Origin: Thelonectria olida
Taxonomy: Eukaryota > Ascomycota > Sordariomycetes > Hypocreales > Nectriaceae
Direction of reading: 5' to 3'
Assembly (NCBI GenBank): GCA_020736575.1
Contig: JAGPYM010000031.1
Span: forward strand, 124,001-188,000
Length of the DNA stretch: 64,000 nt
The position numbers and the translations under genes were made by a program. Every line of letters starts with the position of its first letter. Position 1 is the stretch's first letter. Below the pieces are notes generated by a model. It had not been told where the DNA came from. It saw only the letters and a list, made by a program, of their open reading frames with translations, and did not search any database. Shown here in pieces: positions 19,867 to 30,565 of this stretch.

Positions 19867-21658
19867 TCAAGCACGCTCCTTCATCTCAGCAACCGCAGCA
19901 CCACCTGTGCATAATTAGTGACAACTCTTCGTCTCGGTTCAAGCAAACTTACTCGTCCGGGGAATGCTACCCCGGCGCCCTTCATGCTGATGCTCAGTGC
20001 GCTCATCTGCCAGCTTCTGGGCAAAAGGCGAACGCTTGCGCAGCTGAGGACCCCACCAGTAGATGGCATACACGGCGATAACGAGGACAAAGGAGATGCA
20101 AAACAGGATCGTTGAGGCGTACTCCAGGTTCTTGCCGCTCGACTTGCCAATGTTCTGGAAAAAGGGCAGCGCGGGGACAGTCAGGACACCAGCTAAGAAA
20201 TCTCGCGCCCATCCGTTGCCGCCTGTTGCAGAGGCCGAGTATGGACCGTAGGCGCAAATCATGTAGTCAATTGTAGCCATGTCTAGAGAATGTTAGTCAC
20301 GGAGCCCTTGGAAATTTGGTAGGAGTCTCACAAATGGCGTAGTTGGCAATGCCTACAATCGCGGCAAAGATCATAGAGCCAATCCAATGAATCGGGGGTC
20401 CCTGGATAGTCCAAGCGAATCCAATCAGACCGATGGGAAGGCAGGGCGCAGTGTACAGAAGAAACCACAATCGAGACTCGTACTGAGCCCTCTCATCGTT
20501 TGGTTTGGCCTTGCGCTCGTTGATGTTACGTCGAATGGCGGGGATGAAGAGCAGCCAGGCAATCAAATAGCCGATACCGATGGGGATGAAAGTCAGACCA
20601 ATGGCAACGGTACCAAAGCCCCATTGCTTGTAGACCAGGCCAAAGGACTGAATGAACATGAAGATGAGGGCGTCCGAAAATCCGGAGAGGAGAGACAGGG
20701 TGAGGACAATGGGCTCGGTGAGGAACATCTTGAAGGGTCGGGTCCAAGTAGTAATGACTTCCCGCCATTGGAAACGCTCGCGGAAGGGAATGAGCTCGTC
20801 GGGACCCCAGACGTTGGCGTTGGTAGCTTCTCTGCGCTTCTTGGCGATGCGGTTCATCAAGATGGTAGAGCGCGTCTCAGGGACGGTGAAGAAGTGGACA
20901 ATCTGGACAAAGCCTCCGAGAATGAGCTGGATCCAGATGGACCATCTACATCATTAGCACCTTGTCTTTTTGAATAGAGACAATTCTTACCTCCAGTGAA
21001 GGAACTTCTCAGTGAAACCGCCCACGATAGGACCAAGGACGGATCCACCAACCGACGAAAAGACGACATATGCGACTGCATACTGCTGACTGTCGGCATC
21101 CCACATATCCGCAATCATTCCCAGCGTCACAGAGCCACCGGCTGAAGACAAGCCACCAAGGGCTCGACCAACCATGACCGAGGCAAAGTTTGGGGCCAAG
21201 GCAACGGGCAGCTGCCAGACATTGACCAGAAAGAGCGAAAGCTGCATGATGGGCCATCGACCGAGCTCTTCAGACCACGGAGCCCAGAGCTCGCAGCCAA
21301 AGGCGTACAGAACCAGGAAGATTACGGCACCGCATCGAGCAGCTTGCTCGCTGACGTTGAATTCTTCGGCGATTCCGGGGATGGCGTTGGAGTAGAGAGA
21401 AGTGTTGAAGTTCATAGATACCTGCACCCAGAAGATGACGGTGAGAATGTACCACTTCTTCCAATTCGGATAGCCAAACCCGAGCTCCTCGTAGCAATCA
21501 TCTTCGGTGATGGGGACTTTGGTATTGGAAGGATATTCCTTTTTCCCGCTTGCGTCTGCGATGTGAATGTTGTCGTTGGCGCCGTCATGGCTGGAACTGT
21601 CGTAGGGAGAGTCCTTGTGATGTGAGATGCCATGGGAGTCTTCTTGTAGAGTAGACAT
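19867..21658 (-). CDS. MFS multidrug/polyamine-type exporter (DHA1 family)
   Basis: Four exons on the minus strand: 21658-20991, 20945-20332, 20282-19953 and 19904-19867, giving 549 aa. Introns are 45, 49 and 48 bp with clean GT-AG ends and branch points such as GTGCTAATG and CACTAATT. The protein has a hydrophilic N-tail, then DCYEELGFGYPNWKKW. The DHA1 helix-4/5 signature is present (GRALGGLSSAGGSVTLGMIADMW), followed by a central loop with IAKKRREATNANVWGP. The second bundle has the fungal signature IDYMICAYGPYSASATGGNG, which is created only when intron 2 is removed. The last exon (38 nt) replaces a read-through tail and ends in EMKERA. Likely plasma-membrane export of small organic or cationic compounds. 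Confidence 0.88.
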
Positions 21659-24600
21659 GTTGAGAGATGAGGTTGATAAGATATGAGTGTCTGAAGCTCT
21701 ACGTCAACGGACTAATTAACACAGGTCACGGCAGTAGTTGATATTTAAAGTCTTCAAAGACACTCCCTTGAACTTGTCAAGTGGGAACTTGAAGGATGTC
21801 TACATTCGCCATTGACAAGAATCCCATATTGACATCACTGCACATCCGGGCAACGGTTCGGTTCCCTGGAAGCGTGAGAGACATGCGATTCTCGTGGTGA
21901 GAGCCGGTGGAGAATCAGTGGCCATGTACGAGCCGCGATATCCGGCCGATCTGCGGCGCCATTACGGAGTGAGAGTCGTGACGGTGTTTGATGGGTATTC
22001 CTTGTTTGGTCGTGTTATCAACTACCGGCCGAGGTGGACAAGCGTTTCACGAAGTGTCAAGTGTTTCTTTTTCAACGCCCGTGAGACATTCATCTTCAGC
22101 ATGAACTGAAATATGATGGCTTCTAGCTGCTGCAGATCTACATCGGCATTGTGGTTTCTCTCTCCCAACTTCAACCACGAACCAATTGCGAGGGACCGAC
22201 GAAGGCAAGGGAGAGGAACCATCCAACATTCAATGACGTAGCTATAATCCACAAAACTGAGAGAAAAATCTCCTCTCCTCCCATCAGGAGGTGACTGGAG
22301 ACAAGCAGGCAGCAGAATAAAAAATCCCCACCAACTCCACAAACAGCGGGCATAAGCGTCGGTTCTTTACCTTTATTTCCACTTTAGCGGCGGCTTTTGC
22401 ATGGGTTGTTTTGATTATTGCGTCACTTGATGGTTCTGTGCTATCAGAGGTTGTCTTCCAAGAGTCCAAGAGGTCGTCTAGGTCCCGAGGGCGTTGGACT
22501 AGAATCTATTGCCGGGTACCAAGACGGCTCTTGATTCAGCCTCAACTCTAGTCTCCTTGGCGTGTTATTAATCCGATTCAGCTCGAGCCTTTTGTCAATG
22601 GCCAAAAAGAAGAAGTGATCGACTCCCGCTCATCGCCCCTGACGTCGTGGTATCGAGCTACGGTTTTCTAGACTGACATGCTCTCAAAATCCCGCAACGA
22701 GGCGATTTCAATCCTTCATTCGCATGACCAATGTTTCACTCCTCAATACGCCCCCAGAGATTACACCACATGCCATTCGCGATTGTGGCCTCAGAGTGGG
22801 CATCAAACATCCTACGACAAACGTGATGCGGTCTCAACTATTGGCCATTGTTAGCCGCACTACTCACCTTCAAGGTAGATAAGCGACTGGCAGGGAATTT
22901 CAAAATATTCTGCCATGACATGATTTCATCTCGAGTCAGGGTGATGGAGGTGGCCGCTGCTCCAGAGCGTCGACGCTAAGATGCAACGTGTGGTCACCTT
23001 TACCCACGGGGACTCCAGGGTTTTCAACGTGATCTCTTCTCAGACGCTCCATTGCAGATTACGGGGTTCTTAGTCCAGAAGTGTCCATTTTAACGCCTTC
23101 TTTCAGGTAAAACCCCTTGGATTCAATCTATCCCGTGATATCACTGTGGCTGACTGCTAACATGCTCACTTGCCAAACAACATCAACCGGCATATTTATC
23201 CAAGAGCCTCACACGTTCAAGAGCCTCACATGGGTACTCTGTAACATTCATTGTGGGGTTCCCGCCTTTTCAGCATGGGGTAGTCGGAGAAAGGTGATCC
23301 TTGTCGTTGCTCCCGAACATGGACACAGGTGAACAATGTGTTGAGTGTGGTATAGCCCGGGCGTCGAGTCCTCCCGATGGTCCCCTTGTACGAATCGGTC
23401 CGGAACTGACATTGCCGTGCATAAAGCTGTAGCCTAAAGTCCCTGGGGTTCTTCACCCTGTAAACCCTGAAAGTGCCACGTTCCCCTGGTTCTGGGGAGA
23501 GAAGTAGTTCGACGGCAAGCATCCTTCAGCGGCTGGAATAAGAGGGAAATACGCTATTGGTCAGAGATCGATGCTGTGATTGTATCCAGAGCCTTGTCAA
23601 ATTAGCTGCATATACCATCAAGAATGGCCAGGAGTCAAGGAGTCGGCAGTCTGGCCATCACAATCATCACCATATTCGCGGATGCAACTAGCTGACACGC
23701 ACGCTCTCAATGAAATGACGAGATAACTCCGTTGTGAGGGATTATTGTTTCTGTCCAGGAGAGAGGGAGAAGTTTCTGATACATCGCAATGCCACCCGCA
23801 AGCAGTCACGAGGGAAGCCAGACGTACTTGCACCTTTTGTGGCCAGTTCTCTTTGGCACTGGTGTATAGGTAAGGATTCTCTGTTACATTCAATGATTAT
23901 TACTGGGCTCTAGATACAGACCAATGAACCCGACATGAACATGCGATGCGAAAATTTCTCGGGGACAGTCTGAGCTGCGATTTAGACCCCTCAACCTAGT
24001 CTTTGGTGAGTTCTACTCTCCTGACGAAAACCAGATAACTCAGCATTTTACCAAGTATTCTTCCTTAATAATTCATCTTGCAACAAAAGTTACTTGTCAG
24101 CTGTTCATAGATGTTACTGTCTGCCCCTTGTGCGAGGCCACGGTGAGACCTCTCGTCATTGACCAAGACATGAGGTAGTCCGAACAAGGCTCAGACATGG
24201 AATCACACTCTTTCGTGTTCAAATTCATGACTTCTCTGATGGGATGACGTATCCTTTGTTCCGCCATCTTTGTGTGCAAGCCTCAGTTCCTTTTTTTTTT
24301 TACACGATCTGTATCATGCAGGCTTCGAGAACTTGATATCATTCAGCCATACCATGAGAGAGTTTTCAGAAGATCGCTAGTTTCTCTAAAGGAGGCCATG
24401 AATTCGCCATTGACTTCAAATCTACGTCGCATCTCAAGCATATTCTCAATGCCGTGGGCGTCGCTGAGAGAGTGCTCTGTTGACCATTCGCAACCCAGTT
24501 CCAGCTTAAAAAGTGAAAAGGTGACAAATACGATCCGTAAAGCCACTCGTTCTCTATGTTCTTATATTTACGTCTTCACTTCATCTCATTTGATAGCCAT

Positions 24601-25205
24601 CAGTCGAATGCTCTTAGAATGCGAATAGAGGCTTTCGGTTCATCTTTCACACAGTTGATCCAGCCATTCATCATCATTTAAACACATATTTACAGGATTC
24701 AGTTCATTTAGCAAATCTCGCTGCCACCGAGCATTCACCCATTGTCTCGTAAGGACCTGAAACCCATCTCATGCTTCATTTCCTGCTACATTCGTTCTTG
24801 AAACGCAGTACCGGACTACTACTCCAACAATTACAGTTAAACATCATCTCACTCTTAATCCTCTTCAAATTCCGATCCATTATAAGCGCAAATTTGTCTC
24901 AATGTCATCCAATTCACCACTGACAAAAAGCCATCCAGAGACAATAAAATAACGTTATCATTGCGCAATTGATAAGCGTATTTCTCTTGAGATGCCGCCA
25001 TTCATCTCTCCGACATGCCTGTATCATTTGTTGATGGGATCAAAGCCACGCCTCCGATCTGACAAATGATTGCTTAGAAATCACATCACCGATGGCATCA
25101 TTTCTCTCCTCTCACTCATCACTTATCAATCGCTGTATAAATCGCCTCAATTTCTTCTAAAACTTTCTTTAAAAAACAAATTATAATATCACAAAAGACA
25201 TCGAA
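21659..25205. other. Large intergenic region, 3.5 kb, no gene recognised
   Basis: No frame over about 120 codons, no splice-linked conserved motif and no tRNA was seen on either strand. It separates two divergently transcribed genes. A T10 tract lies near 24291-24302. The last 100 bp have a TATAAAT at 25137-25143 serving the Gal80-like gene. Confidence 0.5.
25137..25143 (+). promoter_or_regulatory. TATA-like box for the Gal80-like gene
   Basis: TATAAAT about 65 nt upstream of the ATG at 25206; this is close for a TATA box in a filamentous fungus but in range. Confidence 0.3.
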
Positions 25206-26388
25206 ATGGCTCCCATTCGCACCGCCATCGTAGGCCTCTCCGCCTCGGCCAAGACATCTTGGGCCAGCCTCGCCCACCTCCCATACCTCCTCTCCCCTCG
25301 CGGACGCTCCAAGTACGAAATCGTCGCTCTTCTCAACTCCAGTGTGGAAGCTGCCCAAAACGCCATCAAGCACTTCAATCTTCCCAAAGAAACCAAAGCC
25401 TACGGCGATCCTCAAGCGTTGGCGGACGACAAGAGCGTTGAACTCGTCGTCGTCGCCACGCGGGTCGACATCCATCATCAGACCGCCCTTCCCAGCGTGA
25501 AAGCTGGAAAGGCAGTTTACGTGGAGTGGCCGCTTGCTCAAGATCCTTCTCATGCGCAAGACCTCCTCAATGCCGCAAAGGAGAGTGGTAGTCGAGGCTT
25601 CGTTGGCCTTCAAGGTCGACTCGCACCGCCCGTGGTAACGCTTCGTGACCTTCTTGCCCAAGGTCGCATCGGCAAGGTGTTGAGTAGCGAGGTTTGGGCC
25701 ACAGGCGGCTCAAATGACCGTGAATTGCTACCCCCAGGGTTAAAGTACTTTACCGAAAAGGCCGTCGGTGGGAACATTGTCACCATCGGTCTAGGACACT
25801 GTAAGTCCATCTATTGAGAACGCATGAATGCTAGTGCTAACATGCGCAGTGTTTGATCAAGTGCAGCATGTGCTCGGAGATCTCAGCAACTTCAAGACTC
25901 GTGTCCAGATCCAGAGACCCAACGTCCGAATCCGCGACCCGGCCACAGACAAGATCATTGAGACAGTCACATCCGACGTCCCAGATCTCGTCTTCACGGC
26001 GGGCACTCTTTCCAAGTCGGAAACAAACGACGACGGAGCCAGCGCCCAGATTCGCTTCAGACGTGGCCAGCCGTTCCCAGGCGACCCGGCTTTGGTTTGG
26101 ACCATCAATGGCGAAAAGGGTGAGATCCGTCTCAAGTCTCAGGAGGGCACTTCTCTGCATGCGAACGCATATTCGGGCCCTGTGACGATCGAAGTCAACG
26201 ACTTTGCGACTGGGAAAGTCGAGACTGCCGAATGGAAATGGGAGGACTGGCAGGAAGAGCTCCCCATCTTGGCCCGAAGCGTGGGCAACGTGTATGACAA
26301 GTTTGCAGAACATGGCATTGAGAGTGTGGCCTCGTTTGAGAGCGCTACACTCCGTCACCAGCAGTTGAACGAGATCATAGAGGCATAA
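25206..26388 (+). CDS. Gal80-like protein of the Gfo/Idh/MocA oxidoreductase family
   Basis: Two exons, 25206-25800 and 25850-26388, giving 377 aa; the 49-bp intron has GTAAGT and branch GCTAAC. The N-terminal Rossmann fold begins IRTAIVGLSASAKTSWASLAH, and strand 4 ends in ELVVVATRVDIHH. The family's catalytic lysine motif EKP is replaced by EWPLAQ at about residue 105. Next comes GFVGLQGRLAPPV, then the C-terminal alpha/beta domain with GGNIVTIGLGHLFDQVQHVLGDL across the splice junction. This pattern (EW for EK, LQGR) is that of yeast Gal80-type regulators, which bind NAD(P) but are not known to catalyse. It could therefore be a sensor or regulator and not a dehydrogenase. In filamentous fungi these genes are often annotated simply as oxidoreductase. 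Confidence 0.85.
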
Positions 26389-26509
26389 TGCCATGTAAAT
26401 AGGAACTATTGCTTATCTACTTTGCAAGTAATGTACATGTGCCAATGCTGTACCAGTCGCCATGCAGCTCATTACCATCATCCATTCGTCATTACTATAC
26501 AGTCGACTC

Positions 26510-27845
26510 TTACTGGTCGAACTCTCCAGCGTAGAGCACATCTCGCGGGTCTTCGTTCATTCTCTCCCAGAGAGATCGCACCTCCTCATCTCGAGGCAGA
26601 TGAGCAGTCTCGTCCAGATCAAACTCCCGCTTGGCCTCGTCGTTGCCATCTTTTGCAGCGGCAATCTCTTCAGCGGCGTTTTCGCGCTCAAGCCTCACTG
26701 TGATCGTGTTAGCAAATGAAATGGTGTAGGAGCGAATGACGTACCATGCAAATACACTGCCGTGCGCTTTCCGCTGAAGAGGGCATGAGGCACGTTGGTC
26801 ACATTGTCAGAGTTGGCGTCTCCGATGGCATAGACACCAGCAATGTTTGTCGATAGACCTGCGGCCTGGTCGGCAGCAAGTCGGCCCTTGTACAAGTAGA
26901 CTCCAAGGTCCTCTCCCACTGTCGAGCGCTGCTCGGAAGGAAAGCTGGCGAAAAAGGCAGCTCGCTTCACGGCCAAACCCTTAGCGAACTCAACGCTAAA
27001 CTCATCAAACTCAGCAACGCTGGGTAAGCTGGGATTCGCATCCTCGTCGTCGCTGCCGTCTTTAAGGCGCTTAATCTCCTTGATGGTGCGGTTGTCGACC
27101 TTGACATTGTGGATGTCAAGATATGTCTCGTAGTCTACCGTCTTGTTCTCGGCAAGAACACGAATCGTCTCGGTGTCGGTGCCGTTGACAAAGGCGATAA
27201 TGTCCTTGTTCAAAGTCAACATCTCCCGCACCATGCCAGGAACCTCGTCGAGAGGAGCAAGAAGGCCCAGAGGTTGGTCAGCATGTTCGTGGCCGTCGCA
27301 CCAGGGACACCAGAAGATGCCCTTGCCCCAGTTCTCCTCGATACCAGGCGTCTTGGGAAGAATGTCGCGCAGGCCAGTAGCCAAGACAACCTTTCGGGCC
27401 GTCAGGATCTTCTCCTTGCCGTTGTGAAGCTTTGTCACTTCAAAGCGAGTGTTGTTCATCCTGGGCACAACCTTTGTCACGGTCCCATTGGTCATGGAGA
27501 CTGTGTCATAGTATGAGAGCTGTTTGCGCGCAGCCCATCGGAAATAGGCTGGAGTCACACCTATTTTGTGTCAATTCATGTCCGGCTCAGACGCAAGTAG
27601 GTTGACTAACCGTCAAAACCCAAAACATCATGCATGTGACGGGTAGGAGCGTTTCGATACTCTCCAGAGTCGATTAGAAGGACGTTGCGGCGAACTCGAG
27701 CCAGTCCACTCAAGGCAGCCAGGCCAGCAGGACCACCTCCTACAATGATGGCATCGTAGAGCTCATACTTTGAGTCTTCTTTCTCAATGGCTGCAGCATT
27801 GGCAAGAGTGAAGAGAGCTGGTAGAAGGGCGTTGAAGAAGCGCAT
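26510..27845 (-). CDS. Secreted thioredoxin-reductase-like flavoprotein with CPWC redox centre
   Basis: Three exons on the minus strand: 27845-27611, 27560-26745 and 26697-26510, giving 412 aa; introns are 50 and 47 bp. Residues 1-19 ([19 protein letters not shown]) are a typical signal peptide. The FAD-binding motif GGGPAG lies at 36-41. The redox-active cysteines are in WCPWCDGHE (C163 and C166), and the second FAD motif [11 protein letters not shown] lies near the C-terminus. This is the class II thioredoxin-reductase fold, also used by the dithiol oxidases of gliotoxin-type pathways. The NADPH domain looks poor in canonical GxGxxA/HRR motifs, so an O2-using disulfide-forming oxidase is possible. 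A charged C-terminal extension of about 60 residues follows the core. Several N-glycosylation sequons support secretion. No non-ribosomal peptide cluster lies nearby. The ATG at 27845 gives the signal peptide. Confidence 0.85.
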
Positions 27846-29576
27846 CTTGGTGATTGCCTCTACTACTGGAGAATGGAGAGATTGCAAAACATTTCAAGGT
27901 GGTGAAGACTGTATAATATAGTAAACAATAGCAAAGACATGAATTGGCATATGCAAACCCACATCGCATATCCATGGTACTCTTGCCGAGACAACACCAG
28001 CATAATATCTCTCAATATCCACAACGGTCAACCATCTCATCCGATTCGTTTGCAAATGGTGCCACAGTATAGAGTCCAGCACCGCTCATCGGTAGCTCAA
28101 GACAAGTTAATGGAGAAGCCGGAGACGGCCAAGACACGGCACGGGATCAGCTCCCCGACGCCACGGCTCAAGGATCACAGTAGCATAAGCACTCTCGTAG
28201 TGTGGAAGGGAATCTCCGCTATCTAGCCGAGGAATCTATGTAACGTCCCTACTCGCTGGCTGGGAAGTTGTTTAGTCTATTACGTATCTCACTCGGGAGC
28301 GAACCTGATCGGACAGTCCCGAGTCCTAAACAGCTAAAATGTCAACAACGGATGTGGGCCGGAATGAGCAACCGCTTGTCGATCGACACGGGAAGTGGAC
28401 CAAGCTACTGCACAAGCAGGACGGCAGATGCCAAAAGCAACCATCAGGTCACCGGACGCGGATGCTGTTTGAAGGTGGCAGGCTGGAGTGGTGGAACGCT
28501 CACACAGAACGTAGGGTAGTGGCTTTTTGGCGTCTCACGGGACCAGGAACCGTATGGCCCGGGGAAGCTTCATCTATCCGTTGAAGCCGGCCGTTCCATG
28601 GATTGTCAGATTACGTCTGTGGGAGTCTGGGGAGGGGAAGTTCCGAGGTGAGGGAGAGTTTGAATCGAACGAGGAGATGGATGTGCCGCCGGTTCACGAA
28701 TGGTGAGGCTAGTGAGAATTGGTGGGTGTACTTCGTACGCGGTATCTTGTGAGCGATAAATGCAGGCGTCCGTGTATGGAGTCTAAAGATATGCAGTGTT
28801 ATGCGCTCAGCTGGCCACATTGGCCGCATTGGAGATCTTGGCGTGTTTGCTCCGAGACACGGCTGCAGTTGGTGGGCAACCAGGTAAAGAGATGGCTGGG
28901 CTTCTGAGAGGTAACCACTCTTGGAACACTATTCCAAGACGACTCGATCAATAGTGGCAAAGTAAGCGCGAGCCATTGATCGGCAGTCTAGTAAAGACTA
29001 ACGAATGGATCTGATATGCCAGCTGCCGAGCTGAGTGTCAATGTCAGTTGTAGCTCTCGGTCCCGGTGGAGTTGAGGCCCATTTTGAGGCCGCACAATGC
29101 GGGAAACGAGACATTCGTCCAAGATGGGGCCGCGGGATCGAGATCACTGACATTGGGCGATTTAAAACTTACAGCGACGCTCAATGCAGTTTGCTGGTTT
29201 CGTGTCGAAATTGTGGCTGGCTGGGTACTACATGGGTGCGACGTCAATGTCCAACTCGATGAGCCCAAACGAACGAAAGGATTTGACAAATAGCTCAGCA
29301 TAATAGCCTCAGCTTCAGTCTCTTCTTAGCCTATTCCTCCTACAATCTCCGATTCTCCATACACAACTATCCATATTCGCCCATGACACCGTATCCAAAC
29401 TATCGTTGATCAACTCTCATCACTTCGAACCTGGTCGAATGGATTGAGTGGTTGCGCATCTCAACGCATTCTCATGGCGCGATTCCTAACTTTTGTTGCC
29501 TTCACATATTGCCCATCCAATCCATTCATGTCTTGACCTGAAATTTCACCGACATTCGTCGAATTAGTCGGTTAGC
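27846..29576. other. Intergenic, 1.7 kb, no gene recognised
   Basis: Contains the promoter of the secreted flavoprotein gene and the 3' flank of the opsin gene. Short frames at about 28268-28584 and 29035-29300 have no recognisable motifs. Confidence 0.5.
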
Positions 29577-30565
29577 TTAAGCTCCATCACCGTCGGTGAT
29601 GCGGATGCGGCCCTCAGTGCCGTGTCCATGAGTCCAGTATCCGTCAGCCTCGGGGAGACTCTCACGCGTTTTACGAGCCGCGATGAGAATGTAAAGTCCA
29701 AAGCCGGCCTTGGTGATGACGTCGAGGACGGCGTAGATCATAATTTCGGTGTTGACTGAAGTCTTGCGGGCATTGGTGGCGACACCCCAAACGCTATACG
29801 TTTATTAGTGACATCGTTCGTCTGTGAGTGATGGACTTACACAAGATAAACGGCCCATAGAATCAGGGCCAATCCAGCCATGGATCCAAACAATTTCTGG
29901 AGAGTGCTATCCCTCTGTCTGGCGGATTGACCTCCGTTGAGGGCAACGTGCCAAATGACAAAGATGTAAGACACAACACTGATGGCGTACCAGCCCCATT
30001 TCTGGGCAGTGTGCACGCGCCCAAAGGCGGAAAACCATCCAGTCAAGAACATGATGATGTTAGCCGAGATTCCCATGATGGTGTAAGCGCCACTCGTTCC
30101 AGCGAGGAGGAACAACTCGAAGAGAATCATGGACGACGTGAGAGTCCAATCGATATAGCGAGCCCAGTAGACCTGTCGGCAAACATCGTAATGGGTGTCT
30201 GGGACATGCTTATGATGGTCGTAGTGTCTGGTGCAGTTGAACGACGAGCCATCACCCGAGGCCATGGCAAAGTACGCAATCGCAGAGATGATAGTCGTGA
30301 GCGTGGAAATAGTATGGAAGATGCGACGGGAAATCGGAGTGTTCCATGATAGCAATGCGAAGAGGGCCGAGACAATGACCATCAACACGAAGACAACCCA
30401 AAGAGTTCGATGTCCATCATGGCCCGCGACTTGGAACTTGGGAGCGTCGGCTAATAAGTCAGCACATTATTGCCATATTTGTATGCGAAAGCACATACGG
30501 ATGACTGTCGGGACGGGGCCAACCTCCGGTGGGTGGGTATGATGTCCGTGTCCGCCGCCGATCAT
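29577..30565 (-). CDS. Fungal microbial-type rhodopsin (CarO/NOP-1/ORP family)
   Basis: Three exons on the minus strand: 30565-30499, 30450-29841 and 29793-29577, giving 297 aa; introns are 48 and 47 bp. Seven hydrophobic helices follow a His-rich N-tail (MIGGGHGHHTHPPE). Helix C reads YWARYIDWTLTSSMILFELFLL. Relative to bacteriorhodopsin, R82 is R120, D85 is D123, T89 is T127 and D96 is Glu134, as in NOP-1. The helix-C proline after Thr-Thr is Ser here. Helix G has DVITKAGFGLYIL, with the retinal Schiff-base lysine at K254. The protein therefore keeps the chromophore lysine and the counter-ion, and should be a light-driven proton pump or photosensor in the plasma membrane. No carotenoid genes (carRA, carB, carX) lie in this window, unlike the Fusarium carO arrangement. 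Confidence 0.93.

Noticed and set aside
24272..24628. 118-codon plus-strand frame in the large gap
   Set aside because: Starts in a poly-T tract, Ser-rich, no recognisable motif.
25119..25661. 180-codon minus-strand frame
   Set aside because: Antisense to exon 1 of the Gal80-like gene; no motifs.
26510..27845. Considered as the dithiol oxidase of an epipolythiodioxopiperazine cluster
   Set aside because: No peptide synthetase, P450, methyltransferase or glutathione transferase gene is in the window, and the protein has a signal peptide.
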